This document shows positions 38,138-49,366 of a DNA stretch of 64,000 bases, one piece after another. Each line of letters opens with the position of its first letter. Within the stretch, counting starts at the first letter, position 1. The stretch lies in assembly GCF_001748085.1 (NCBI RefSeq), contig NZ_BBZK01000004.1, positions 558,001-622,000 on the forward strand, written 5' to 3'. The notes beneath the pieces were generated by a model, which was given only the letters and a program-made list of their open reading frames with translations, was not told the DNA's origin and made no database searches. The stretch is from Streptomyces sp. TP-A0874 (GTDB lineage: Bacteria; Actinomycetota; Actinomycetes; Streptomycetales; Streptomycetaceae). The position numbers were made by a program, and so were the translations under genes.

Positions 38138-38167
38138 GGGCGATCCGTCCGGCGGACCGGATCGCCC
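38138..38167 (-). terminator. Intercistronic hairpin after xylF
   Basis: GGGCGATCCG (38138-38147) pairs perfectly with CGGATCGCCC (38158-38167), only 6 bp after the xylF stop and well before xylG. It probably stabilises or partly terminates the message so that the binding protein is made in excess over the membrane parts. Confidence 0.68.
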
Positions 38168-38173
38168 TGCGGG

Positions 38174-39262
38174 CTACTTGATGCCGGCTTCCGCGCAGGC
38201 CTTCGCGTAGCTCTTGGTGCAGATCTCCTCGGCCGTGTAGACCTCGTCCTTGATGATCGTGTCCACGACGTTGTCCTTGGTCACGATCTGGGCGTCGAAG
38301 AGCTTGGTGGGCACGCCCTTCTTGCTGTGGCTGTCCGACTTCTGCGGAGCCAGTTCGCCGATGCCGTCACCCTCCAGCAGGGCCACCGCGATCTCGGCGG
38401 TGGTCTCCGCCTCCGGCTTGATCGCCTTGTAGATGGAGTAGGTCTGGCTGCCGGCCAGGATCCGCTGGATCCCGGCGAGTTCGCAGTCCTGGCCGCCCAA
38501 CGGCACACCGCTCACGCCGGCGGACTTCAGGGCGGTGGCGATGGCTCCGGCCATGCCGTCGTTGGCCGCGTAGACGGCGTCGAAGCCGTCCTTGCCGAGC
38601 GAGGTGACGGCGGCGGTCATCTTCTTGTTGGCCTCGGCGGCCGACCAGCCCGGGATGTCCTGCTCGTAGACGACCTTCTTGACCTTCTCGTCCAGCACGC
38701 TGTGCGCACCGGACTTGAAGAGGGCGGCGTTCGGGTCGGTCGGCGATCCGTTGATCATCACGACGTTGCTCTTGGCGGCCTTGTCCCCGAGCGCCTGGAG
38801 CATGGCCTCGCCCTGGAGTTGGCCGATCTTCTCGTTGTCGTAGGAGACGTAGGCCGAGATGTCCCCCTCGGCGAGCCGGTCGTAGGCGACGACCTTGACG
38901 CCCTTCTCCGCTGCCCGGTCCACCCAGGACCTGGTGGCGGTGGCATCCACCGCGTCCAGGATGATGACCTTGACGCCCTTGGTGATCAGCGCGTCGAACT
39001 GCTTCTTCTGGGTCTCGGTGTCCTCGTTGGCGTTGTTGTAGGCGACCTCGCAGTCGGGACAGAGCGACGTGATCTTCTTCGTGATCAACGGCCGGTCGAA
39101 GGTCTCGTACCGCGTGGTCTTGTTCTCCGGGAGCAGCAGACCGATGGTCTTGTTGTCGCTGTCGCCCTTGTCATCGCTGCCGGCCTTGCCGCAGGCGGCC
39201 ACGGACAGAGCCATCGAGACCGCTACCGCGCCGGTGGCGAAGCGACGCATCGTCGCGTTCAT
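38174..39262 (-). CDS. xylF: Sugar-binding lipoprotein (XylF-type)
   Basis: A 362-residue periplasmic-binding-protein-like lipoprotein. The signal MRRFATGAVAVSMALSVAAC ends in a lipobox with Cys24. The mature protein has the type I ligand-binding fold: TIGLLLPENKTTRYE, VKVIILDAVDATATRSW, VVAYDRLAEGDISAYVSYDN and VYAANDGMAGAIATAL. It should capture the sugar outside the membrane for XylGH. ATG at 39262 follows GGGAGG with ideal spacing. Xylose as ligand is inferred from synteny with rok7B7. Confidence 0.9.
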   Translation of the reverse strand: MNATMRRFATGAVAVSMALSVAACGKAGSDDKGDSDNKTIGLLLPENKTTRYETFDRPLITKKITSLCPDCEVAYNNANEDTETQKKQFDALITKGVKVIILDAVDATATRSWVDRAAEKGVKVVAYDRLAEGDISAYVSYDNEKIGQLQGEAMLQALGDKAAKSNVVMINGSPTDPNAALFKSGAHSVLDEKVKKVVYEQDIPGWSAAEANKKMTAAVTSLGKDGFDAVYAANDGMAGAIATALKSAGVSGVPLGGQDCELAGIQRILAGSQTYSIYKAIKPEAETTAEIAVALLEGDGIGELAPQKSDSHSKKGVPTKLFDAQIVTKDNVVDTIIKDEVYTAEEICTKSYAKACAEAGIK

Positions 39263-39342
39263 GAGTGGAACCTCCCTGACGAGGCCGCGCGCGCGGCCGA
39301 GGTGTTCCGCAGTCAACTTGGCCGAGACCAATGCGTCAAGAA

Positions 39343-39355
39343 GTAAATCTTTAAC
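39343..39355. promoter_or_regulatory. A+T-rich inverted repeat in the xylF promoter
   Basis: GTAAATCTTTAAC is an imperfect palindrome in the 131-bp gap between rok7B7 and xylF, about 80 bp before the xylF start. ROK-family regulators use A+T-rich palindromes, so this is a candidate operator for Rok7B7 or a xylose repressor. Confidence 0.35.
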
Positions 39356-39393
39356 GAGATGGCAACGGTGCCATTCCTTCTCTAAGTGAAGGG

Positions 39394-40584
39394 TTATGAG
39401 AGGCTGGGCGCGGTGCCGTCCAAAAGACTCGAATCACCCATCTCGCTCATCACCAGGGCGATCGCGCCCAGGACCTCGGCCCGGCCGCCCAACGCCCCGG
39501 CCACGACTGACAACTGCTCAGCGGCGCTGGGGATCGCGTAGCGGGAGACGGACTCGCGGATCGGTTCCAGCACCAGCTCGCCGGCCTCCGCCAGGTCCCC
39601 GCCGAGCACCACCCGGCTGGGGTTGAGGAGGTTGCAGAGGTTGGCCACACCGCTGCCGATGTGCCGGCCCACGTCGGCGACCACCCGCCGGCAGCCCGGG
39701 TTGCCGTCCCGGGCGAGCTGCACGACCCTCTGCATCGTCAGGTCCGGTCCGTGGGTGGGCGTCAGCAGTCCCAGCACGTACCGCGCGGCGGTGAAGGTCT
39801 CCAGGCAGCCGCGGTTGCCGCAGCGGCACACCGGCCCGGACTCGTCCAGGGTGATGTGCCCCATCTCGCCCGCCGTGCCACCGGGGCCGCGGTAGATCTC
39901 CCCCTTGATCACCAGGCCGGCGCCGACCCCGCTCGCCACCTTGATGTAGGCGAGGTCCTGCACCCCTCGTCCGCTCCCCCAGACCAGCTCCCCGAGCGCC
40001 CCGAGGTTGGCGTCGTTGTCGACGTGCACCGGGATGCCGAGCCGGCCCGCCAACTCCTCCCGCGGGTTCATCCCGGACCAGCCGGGCAGGATGGTCGTCG
40101 AACCGATCGCGCCCGACTCCCCGTCGATCGGGCCCGGCACCCCGAGGCCCACACCGACCACCTTGGCGCGGTCCACCCCGATGCTCGCGATCAGCTGCCC
40201 CACCAACCGCTCCGCCCGGTCCAGGCCGTGCTCCGCGGAGGCGTCCACGTCGAGCGGTTCTGCCTCCTCCGCCAGGACCTGTCGGGCGAGGTTCCCGACG
40301 GCGACCCGCAGATGGGTGTGGCCGAAATCGACTCCGACGACGATCCCGGCGTCCCCGCTGAGCGAGACGCTCCGAGCCCGCCGGCCCCCCGCGGAGGTCG
40401 GTGTGACCTCCACCGTCCCACTCTCCCTGAGCTCGCGCACGATGTTGGAGACGGTGGCCGCGGACAGCCCCGTGGCCCGGGCGATCTCCGCCTGGGTGAG
40501 TGAGCCGGAGAGCCGGACCGCGCGGACCACCCGTTCCAGATTGGCCCGGTGCAGCGACGACTGCGATCCCGGAGTATCAACCAC
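39394..40584 (-). CDS. rok7B7: ROK-family transcriptional regulator Rok7B7
   Basis: A 396-residue regulator with an N-terminal winged helix (LTQAEIARATGLSAATVSNI, about residues 29-48) and a ROK sugar-kinase-like domain: GVDFGHTHLRVAVG, VDNDANLGALGE, GAGLVIKGEIYRGPGGTAGE, and the zinc motif CRCGNRGCLE. In S. coelicolor Rok7B7 lies between xylFGH and ngcEFG and influences xylose use, carbon catabolite repression and antibiotic production. The identical arrangement here supports the name. It is transcribed in the same direction as xylF. Confidence 0.85.
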   Translation of the reverse strand: MVDTPGSQSSLHRANLERVVRAVRLSGSLTQAEIARATGLSAATVSNIVRELRESGTVEVTPTSAGGRRARSVSLSGDAGIVVGVDFGHTHLRVAVGNLARQVLAEEAEPLDVDASAEHGLDRAERLVGQLIASIGVDRAKVVGVGLGVPGPIDGESGAIGSTTILPGWSGMNPREELAGRLGIPVHVDNDANLGALGELVWGSGRGVQDLAYIKVASGVGAGLVIKGEIYRGPGGTAGEMGHITLDESGPVCRCGNRGCLETFTAARYVLGLLTPTHGPDLTMQRVVQLARDGNPGCRRVVADVGRHIGSGVANLCNLLNPSRVVLGGDLAEAGELVLEPIRESVSRYAIPSAAEQLSVVAGALGGRAEVLGAIALVMSEMGDSSLLDGTAPSLS

Positions 40585-40729
40585 AGTCCGATCACTCCTA
40601 GTCGAGCAGGACGGAGGCCGCCCTGGCTAGCAGACCTCTCCATCTACAACATGTGAACTCTAAGCTGAGCCGCTGCGGCCCTCTCGTCAAGGGCTTGAAC
40701 CAGCTACCACCCTTCGGCGGGCATACGGC

Positions 40730-40767
40730 GCCGGGGCGGCCCACCTCGGAAGGTGGGCCGCCCCGGC
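40730..40767 (-). terminator. Terminator of ngcEFG
   Basis: GCCGGGGCGGCCCACCT (40730-40746) and AGGTGGGCCGCCCCGGC (40751-40767) form a perfect 17-bp stem with tetraloop CGGA, 20 bp after the ngcG stop. It is one of the strongest hairpins in the window. Confidence 0.88.
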
Positions 40768-40787
40768 GTGGCCCGGGAGGGCTGCGG

Positions 40788-41753
40788 CTACTTCAGCGCG
40801 CCCGCGGTCAGTCCGGACTGCACCTGCCGCTGGAAGATGATGTAGACCGCGAGGACCGGCAGCATGGCGAGCACCAGGCCGGCGAAGAGCCCGGACCAGT
40901 CCCCCTTGTACCCCTGGCTCACGGCCAGGGCCACCAGGCCCTGGGTGAGCACCCGCTTGTCCGGGTCGGTGTTGAGCACCTGGGGCAGCATGTACTGGTT
41001 CCACTGGCCGAGGAAGTTGAAGATCCCCACGCTGATCAGGCCGGGTTTCGCCATCGGCAGCATGACCTGGAAGAAGGTCCTGGTGTGCGAGGCGCCGTCG
41101 ATCAGCGCCGCCTCCGCCACCGAGGTCGGCAGCGTGCGGAAGAAGGCCGTGAGGAAGAAGACCGTGAAGGGGAGCGAGTAGGCGATGTAGACGAGGATCA
41201 GCCCGTGGTACGTGTTGAGCAGGCTCATGTTGTCCATCACGTAGAACAGCGGCACCAGCGCCATCATGATGGGGAAGCTCATCCCGCCCACGAACAGGAA
41301 GTACAGGAAGCGGTTGCCCCGGAACTCGAACCGGGCCAGGACGTAGGCGGCCATCGCTCCGAAGAGCATGGTGCCCACCAGCCCCCCGCCCACCACCACG
41401 AACGTGTTGAAGAAGTAATCGCTCATGTGCGCCTTGTCCCAGGCGCGCGAGAGGTTCTCCCAGCGCAGGGCGCTCGGCAGCCCCCAGGGCGAGGTGAAGA
41501 TCTCCCGGTCCGTCTTGAGTGCGGTCATCACCGCCCACAGCAGCGGCAGGGTGACCAGGAGCCCCCACACCGCGAGCATGCCGTGTGAGAAGACGTTCAG
41601 CACCTGGTCGCCGACGGCCGGGCGCTTGCGCTCTCCGCCCGGCCGGGGCCGCGCCGCCGACCGGGTCTCCGCCGCCCCGGCGGCCGGCGGGGGGACCGCG
41701 ACCTTCGGTTCGGTGACGTCCTGGATCTCCGAGGGTTCTGCTGGCGAGGTCAC
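40788..41753 (-). CDS. ngcG: Chitooligosaccharide/GlcNAc ABC permease NgcG-type
   Basis: A 321-residue CUT1-class permease (MalG type) with a long hydrophilic N-terminus (about 50 residues) and six helices. The EAA loop is VAEAALIDGASHTRTFFQVM, contacting the ATPase, and the C-terminus has QRQVQSGLTAGALK. GTG at 41753 is 56 bp after ngcF. Substrate by analogy with ngcEFG next to rok7B7: N-acetylglucosamine or chitobiose. No ATPase gene is present; such systems share MsiK, encoded elsewhere. Confidence 0.88.
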   Translation of the reverse strand: MTSPAEPSEIQDVTEPKVAVPPPAAGAAETRSAARPRPGGERKRPAVGDQVLNVFSHGMLAVWGLLVTLPLLWAVMTALKTDREIFTSPWGLPSALRWENLSRAWDKAHMSDYFFNTFVVVGGGLVGTMLFGAMAAYVLARFEFRGNRFLYFLFVGGMSFPIMMALVPLFYVMDNMSLLNTYHGLILVYIAYSLPFTVFFLTAFFRTLPTSVAEAALIDGASHTRTFFQVMLPMAKPGLISVGIFNFLGQWNQYMLPQVLNTDPDKRVLTQGLVALAVSQGYKGDWSGLFAGLVLAMLPVLAVYIIFQRQVQSGLTAGALK

Positions 41754-41808
41754 TGTGCTGCCCCCAGGTCGGCGGTCGAGCGGTGGATCGGACGGGCTCC
41801 GTTCGGCA

Positions 41809-42732
41809 TCAGTACTCCAGCCGCTCTCGCCGGCCGAGCTTCATGACCGTGACCGCGAAGAGCATGGTGAGGAGGAGCAGCGCCACACCGATCGCGGTGG
41901 CGTATCCGGCCTGCCCGTCCCGGAAGCCCTTCTGGTAGACGAAGATGGTCAGGACCTCGGTGGAGTAGGCGGGTCCGCCGCCGTTCGCCCCCACGGTCAT
42001 GATCTGCACCACGGCGAAGGCGTCCAGTGCGATGATGCCCATGTAGACCCATCCGGTCTGCACGGTGTCCCACAGCAGCGGCAGGGTGATCCGGAAGAAC
42101 GTGTTGAACCGGTTCGCCCCGTCCAGCAGGGCGGCCTCGTAGAAGTCCTTGGGGATGGAGCTCATCCCCGCGGAGAAGAGGACCACGTAGAAGCCGACGT
42201 TGCTCCAGACCATCACCGTGATCACGCACCAGAGCGCGAGGCTGGGGTCGCCCAGCCAGTCCGGTTGCAGGGATCCGAGGCCCACCGCCTTCAGGGCGGA
42301 GTTGACGGCGCCGCTGTGCGGGTCGTAGGCGAACTGGAAGAGCAGCGCGACGATCGCGATGGACAGCACCTGCGGGAAGAAGTAGACGATCTTGTAGAAG
42401 CCGGCTCCCCGCACCCCGCCGATGACGGCGTTCTTCCGCCGCCGTCCCCCGACGTTGAGCATGAACGCGAAGAACAGGCCGAGGCCGAGCGTCACCAGCG
42501 GCAGAACGATGAGCAGCACCACGTTGTTCCGGACGGCTTTCCAGAACACCTCGTCGTGCAGCAGCCGGTCGTAGTTGCCGAACCCGATCATCTCGAAATC
42601 GGCGCTCAGTCCGGTCCAGTTCGTGAAGGAGTAGTAAATGGCCTGGACGAACGGTGAGATCACGAAGATCGCGTAAATCACCAGGGGAACGGCCAGAAAC
42701 CCCACGATGAACCGGTACTTGCCGTGCTGCAT
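41809..42732 (-). CDS. ngcF: Chitooligosaccharide/GlcNAc ABC permease NgcF-type
   Basis: A 307-residue CUT1-class permease (MalF type) with six hydrophobic helices: FIVGFLAVPLVIYAIFVISP at the start, and the EAA loop FYEAALLDGANRFNTFFRI. ATG at 42732 lies 63 bp after the binding-protein gene, and ngcG follows at 56 bp, so the three form one transcript ended by the hairpin at 40730-40767. Substrate assignment is by synteny. Confidence 0.88.
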   Translation of the reverse strand: MQHGKYRFIVGFLAVPLVIYAIFVISPFVQAIYYSFTNWTGLSADFEMIGFGNYDRLLHDEVFWKAVRNNVVLLIVLPLVTLGLGLFFAFMLNVGGRRRKNAVIGGVRGAGFYKIVYFFPQVLSIAIVALLFQFAYDPHSGAVNSALKAVGLGSLQPDWLGDPSLALWCVITVMVWSNVGFYVVLFSAGMSSIPKDFYEAALLDGANRFNTFFRITLPLLWDTVQTGWVYMGIIALDAFAVVQIMTVGANGGGPAYSTEVLTIFVYQKGFRDGQAGYATAIGVALLLLTMLFAVTVMKLGRRERLEY

Positions 42733-42795
42733 TTCTACCGACCTCGTTCTTTCCTGTTGCCAGGTGCCGCCGGTGACGCCAGGGGACTCACGTGC

Positions 42796-44223
42796 TCAGC
42801 GCTTGTACTTCTTGACGCTGTCGTCCGCGGCGGTCTGGTCGGCGAACTTCTGGCAGGCCTTGACGCACTCGGCCGGCGTCATCCGCCCCGCCATCATCTC
42901 GCCCAGCGCGGCAGTGCCGATCTTCTCCTTCTGCAGGGCGACGTACCAGTCCTGTATGCGCGGGTTGACGATGTTATCGCCGGCCTTGTCCAGTGCGGCC
43001 TTGGCGCTGGAGAGGCCCGGGGGCAGCTTGAGCCCGTCGGTGCCGCCGTCCAGCGAGGTGAGCGAGGAGACCTGCTCGGTGAAGTTCTTGGAGGACTTCT
43101 CGCCGAGCATGATGCGCATCAGCTCCATGCCCGCCACCGGGTTCTTGGCCTTCTTCGGCACGATGAACGGCTCACCGCCGGAGGCCCAGATGGTGCCGAA
43201 GGGCATCTTGTCGGAGCTGTCGAGGCCGGAGGGGGCACCCACGGCCATCTTGAAGTCCTTCGGCGTGGTCTTGGCCGCCTCGTTCTCCACCCAGGAGCCG
43301 TTCGGGAGGAACAGCGCCTCGCCCTCGGTCCAGGCGGTCTGGGACTGGATGTGGTCCAGCCCCGGGGTCCCCTGGAGGACGTAGCCCTTCTTGTAGAGCT
43401 CGTAGTAGGCCTCGAAGGCCGCCTTGACCGCCGGGTGCTTCCAGGCGTTCGGTTCGAGGTTGTCGATCGCCTTCAGCACGTCCGGCCCGCCGATCTTGGC
43501 GATGAACGGGTAGAGGCTGAAGGGGATGTAGTACGGGTGCTTGCCGGCGTAGGTCCAGCCCGCGATGCCCTTCTTCTTCGCCGCGGCGCAGACCTTGAGC
43601 ATGTCGTCCCAGGTCTCCGGGTACTCCCAGTCGTGCTTCTCCAACATCGACTGCGAGTACCACACCCCGTAGACGGTGTAGGCGTAGTACAGGACCCAGA
43701 CCGGCTTGCCGTCGAACTGGCCCATCTCGACGACGCCGGGGCGCAGCGTGTCGCGCACCTTCTTGTTCGGGTCGTCGAGCGAGGGGGCGTCCAGCAGCGG
43801 GGTGAGGTCGGTGAGCTGGTCCTTGGAGACCAGTGTGCCGAAGTCCATCTGCTCGGCGCCGGAGTTGTCGATGAGGTCCGGTGGGGTGCCCCCGTTGAAG
43901 CGGGGCTGAAGGGTGGTCTGGATCTTCTCGGTCGCCGCGTGCTTGATCTCGGCCTTCGGGTAGGCCTTCGCGAACTCCGCCTCGGCGTCCTTGGCGTACT
44001 GCTGGCCGAAGCCGCCGTCGAAGATCACGACGTCGAGCGGGCCGCTCGCGTTGACGCCCAGCGGGTTCTTCGCGGTCTTCTTGCCCTCGGCCACCCGGCC
44101 ATCGTCGTCGCCACTGTCACTGGCGGCACACGAGGTCAGCGCGCTCATGGTGGGCACCGCGATCAGCCCGATGGCGGCAGCCCGCTTGATCAGGTCTCGG
44201 CGGCCGTAGTCGGTGGATCCCAT
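42796..44223 (-). CDS. ngcE: Solute-binding lipoprotein NgcE-type
   Basis: A 475-residue extracellular sugar-binding lipoprotein. Its N-terminus has both a twin-arginine pair (GRRDLIKRA, residues 7-15) and a lipobox LTSC with Cys32, so it is probably a Tat lipoprotein. The mature domain is the large type II fold of CUT1 binding proteins, with VVIFDGGFGQQYAKDAEAEF near its start. ATG at 44223 is chosen over a TTG two codons upstream because GAGG is 8 bp from it. A DasR-like site lies in its promoter region. Confidence 0.88.
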   Translation of the reverse strand: MGSTDYGRRDLIKRAAAIGLIAVPTMSALTSCAASDSGDDDGRVAEGKKTAKNPLGVNASGPLDVVIFDGGFGQQYAKDAEAEFAKAYPKAEIKHAATEKIQTTLQPRFNGGTPPDLIDNSGAEQMDFGTLVSKDQLTDLTPLLDAPSLDDPNKKVRDTLRPGVVEMGQFDGKPVWVLYYAYTVYGVWYSQSMLEKHDWEYPETWDDMLKVCAAAKKKGIAGWTYAGKHPYYIPFSLYPFIAKIGGPDVLKAIDNLEPNAWKHPAVKAAFEAYYELYKKGYVLQGTPGLDHIQSQTAWTEGEALFLPNGSWVENEAAKTTPKDFKMAVGAPSGLDSSDKMPFGTIWASGGEPFIVPKKAKNPVAGMELMRIMLGEKSSKNFTEQVSSLTSLDGGTDGLKLPPGLSSAKAALDKAGDNIVNPRIQDWYVALQKEKIGTAALGEMMAGRMTPAECVKACQKFADQTAADDSVKKYKR

Positions 44224-44757
44224 GCTCAAGTCCTCGCCTTCTCCAGGACTCAGGCGGTGTTACCGGTCGCCCGTGCATGCTCGCCTCCGGCGAAGGGCCC
44301 CGCACCGCGGTGTGGTGAAGCTGGGTCGTGCTCAGAGTGTGCACCGGGATCGCGGGGTGTGGTGACAGTTGATCAGGCGCGTCCTGACCTGTCCCCCGCC
44401 CCCCGGGTCCGTGTTCGACCGTACGGCCCCTCGGACGTCGACAGGTATAGTCCACTCAACACCACCCGGGCAAGATCAAATGCAGGTTTGGTCAACAGAC
44501 TTTCCCGAGTTGAGACCTCTGGCGATTTGCCGCCCGTCATCCCCCATTTGGTCGAGCGCCCCACTCACCCGTCCGGGCTCACCCTTGCGCTGCTGCACGG
44601 AGGGCTCCGGGCGATGCGGACGCCGGTGGCCGATTCGGTATTCCGATCAGACCGGACGGCGGTGTTCCGCCTCCTTGGAGACCGCTCGCAAGAGGCCGAC
44701 CGGATTCCGCCTTGCGCTCGCCGTCCGGCGGAATCGAACCGACCCTGGAACAGCGCG
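44224..44757. other. Intergenic region between ngcE and aconitase
   Basis: A 534-bp gap holding the ngcE promoter region. A dre-like site (44441-44456) is the only recognisable operator; TTGCCC and TATACC with 18-bp spacing on the minus strand overlap it and could be the promoter. The part from 44500 to 44757 has lower order, no credible ORF and no repeat. The aconitase terminator follows. Confidence 0.5.
44441..44456. promoter_or_regulatory. DasR-responsive element (dre)-like site at ngcE
   Basis: ACAGGTATAGTCCACT matches the consensus ACTGGTCTAGACCACT at 13 of 16 positions. It is about 220 bp upstream of ngcE and overlaps a possible -10 hexamer. DasR is the GntR-family GlcNAc-responsive repressor of Streptomyces chitin and aminosugar genes, which fits an aminosugar transporter. 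Confidence 0.6.
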
Positions 44758-44793
44758 GCGGGCCGCGCTCCCCTTCCGGGGAACGCGGCCCGC
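44758..44793 (-). terminator. Terminator downstream of aconitase
   Basis: GCGGGCCGCGCTCCCC (44758-44773) pairs with GGGGAACGCGGCCCGC (44778-44793) with one mismatch around a 4-base loop, 34 bp after the acnA stop. Confidence 0.8.
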
Positions 44794-44827
44794 CCGTCAG
44801 CGCGCAGGACCGAACGGCCGGTGCCGG

Positions 44828-47653
<2,826 letters not shown>

Positions 47654-47679
47654 GATGGCTGCGGTGCACTCTCGGCAGA

Positions 47680-47697
47680 TATCTCGATGTCGAGATA
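47680..47697. promoter_or_regulatory. Perfect palindrome upstream of aconitase (TamR-like)
   Basis: TATCTCGA and TCGAGATA flank a 2-base centre, an 18-bp MarR-type palindrome about 135 bp before the acnA start. TamR, a MarR-family regulator of S. coelicolor, is reported to act on the aconitase gene; assignment to TamR is from memory and is not proven here. Confidence 0.5.
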
Positions 47698-47742
47698 ACT
47701 CTAGTACATCGGGGCTCCGCGGTCATGCCTCGGACCCCCCTT

Positions 47743-47822
47743 TGATCTCTCGCAGCGAAGGTTGAGCGTGGTCACCGAAGGCTGGTGACCGCTCGGTTTT
47801 CTCACCGGAGGTTGAGTGATCG
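47743..47822 (+). repeat. Left end of the Tn7-like element
   Basis: Contains CGCAGCGAAGGTTGAGCG (47751-47768), a GGTCACC/GGTGACC hairpin (47770-47790) and CTCACCGGAGGTTGAGTG (47801-47818). These repeats recur inverted at 49701-49751 and, degraded, at 49756-49828. They are probably transposase-binding sites. Confidence 0.68.
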
Positions 47823-47848
47823 TTTAAGGCTGACTGTCTGGGGAGACG

Positions 47849-48747
47849 GTGGGGGAACCGGTACGCGCGTACGGCGATCCCGCGCTGGGCGCCTTTGACC
47901 TGGACTTCTTCGACAGTGGCCAGCGTCGTCGTACCGCACTGGGCTCCGGCTGGGGTGTCCGGTTCGAGGACGTATCGCCCGTACGCGGGTGCCGGTGGAA
48001 CAAGGGCGACCGCAGCTTCGCGGCCTGGTACTACGCGGCGACCACGGGCGGCCATGTGGGCTACGAGTCGTGGCTAAGGGTTGTCCCGCAATCCCCGGTG
48101 GGCGCACGACGACAGCTACGGCACCTCGCCGCGTTGTCGGAACATCCTGATACGCCCAGTATCGGGACGTCCCTCCGCCTTGCGATGTACCGCATCTGCC
48201 GTCGTGCGCTGATCCACCGGGGATTACGGGACAACCCTTAGAGCGGGACCGGCTGATCCTGCTGGACTTCGCGCCGGAGGTGGTGGGGATCGCCTCGCAG
48301 CCGTTCTGGTTGCACTGGCGCGATGAGGAAGAGAAGCGGCGGCACGCGCCTGACTACTTCGCACGGCTGGCCGACGGACGCGCCCGCGTGGTCGATGTCC
48401 GCCGAGGACGGTGTCGACGAGCGGACCGCGCAGGCGTTCGCCGCGACCGAACGGGCCTGCTCGGCGGTGGGCTGGGAGTTCGCCACGCCGGTGTCCCGGA
48501 TCCGGTGTTCATGGCGAACCTGCGGTGGCTGGCCCGCTACCGGCACGGGCGGTGCGGCCGTGAGGCCGATGTCGTCGAGCGTCTGATGGAGGTCTTCCGG
48601 CAGCCTCATGGGCTGCGGGAAGGAGCCGAAGAGGCCGGGGACGTTCTGCGTGTCCTGCCCGCGCTGTTCCACCTTCTGTGGAGCGAGAAGATCACGAAGG
48701 CGGGTCTTGAGGCGATCCCTCTCGACCACAATTCGGAATCCAGCTGA
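47849..48747 (+). pseudogene. TnsA-like transposase endonuclease subunit, broken
   Basis: Before the break the frame reads FEDVSPVRGCRWNKGDRSF and HVGYESWL. The MITE at 48077-48238 follows, then ERDRLILLDFAPEVVGIASQ, HAPDYFARLADGRARVVDV, and finally VPDPVFMANLRWLARYR. This is the layout of actinobacterial TnsA-like endonuclease subunits (GYESWLERD, APDYF and VVDV blocks of the nuclease core). Deleting the MITE and one TA (164 bp) restores W-L-E-R-D in frame. Two further small shifts flank AEDGVDERTAQAFAATERAC (about 48400 and 48490), consistent with losses of 2 and 1 bases. The gene is therefore dead three times over. Confidence 0.78.
48074..48241 (+). repeat. MITE-like palindromic element, copy 2 (inside tnsA-like gene)
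   Basis: The 162-bp element (48077-48238) is flanked by TA duplicates (48075-48076 and 48239-48240), with near-perfect tips AGGGTTGTCCCG and CGGGACAACCCT. The original target was CTAG. The interior can fold into one long hairpin centred on GGAACATCC and GGACGTCCC. It has no ORF of its own and matches copy 1 in reverse orientation. The TA duplication at CTAG fits IS5/IS427-type transposases (inference). Confidence 0.85.
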
Positions 48748-48775
48748 CCGCCACGCAGAAAGGCACCGTCTCGCC

Positions 48776-49312
48776 ATGCCGTCCGGCACCGCCGACGAAC
48801 GTCCCGCGGCCCCGCTTCCCATGCGGGTCCGCCCGCACCTGGGCGAGAGCACCGAGAACTACATCAGGCGCCTGGCCAGAGCCAACCACCTTCGGCCCAG
48901 TGCCCTGCACGCGGTCGTCTGCGGTCCGCCCAGCTGGACCGGGAAACCCCGCCTCGACCGTCTCCCCGTACTCACCGGCCATCCGGCCGACCACCTCAAC
49001 CCGGCCCTGACGGACGCCGTCGTTCCCCGCCGACGGACCACCGTCACAGGCCAGTACCGGCGACTGCCCCGGGGCACCTACCTGCTCTGTCGGGCCATCC
49101 GCAAGGACGCGGAAGTCGGCCTCTCGCTGCGGCACCTCGCCGAACGGCACCGCCGGCAACAACCGGCGAACTGCACGTATTGCTCCGGCCCCCTGCAGCC
49201 CGGACGCAAGAACCAGATCCGCCTCACATGTTCAGCGTCCTGCCGCACCAAGCTCTACCACCGGCGCAGAAAAGAGCGACTCGCCCAAGGACCTTCGAAC
49301 CACGAACCCTGA
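48776..49312 (+). CDS. TniQ-like protein with C-terminal zinc ribbon
   Basis: A 178-residue protein. The N-terminal block PMRVRPHLGESTENYIRRLA (residues 16-35) matches the start of TniQ/TnsD proteins, which connect Tn7-like transpososomes to targets. A predicted HTH-like part (GLSLRHLAERHRR) follows about residue 115. The C-terminus has four cysteines, C133, C136, C152 and C156, in a CxxC and CxxxC pattern typical of zinc ribbons. It lies 28 bp after the tnsA-like pseudogene, where TnsB and TnsC would be expected first. ATG at 48776 has a weak SD; the frame looks intact. Confidence 0.62.
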   Translation: MPSGTADERPAAPLPMRVRPHLGESTENYIRRLARANHLRPSALHAVVCGPPSWTGKPRLDRLPVLTGHPADHLNPALTDAVVPRRRTTVTGQYRRLPRGTYLLCRAIRKDAEVGLSLRHLAERHRRQQPANCTYCSGPLQPGRKNQIRLTCSASCRTKLYHRRRKERLAQGPSNHEP

Positions 49313-49366
49313 CCCGGCAACCAGTAGTGAGGCGGCGAACCCGCCAAGCCGACAACTCAGAACGCG

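Noticed and set aside
47849..48241. 130-codon ORF as an intact gene
   Set aside because: Its last 56 codons are MITE sequence; only the first about 75 codons belong to the tnsA-like gene.
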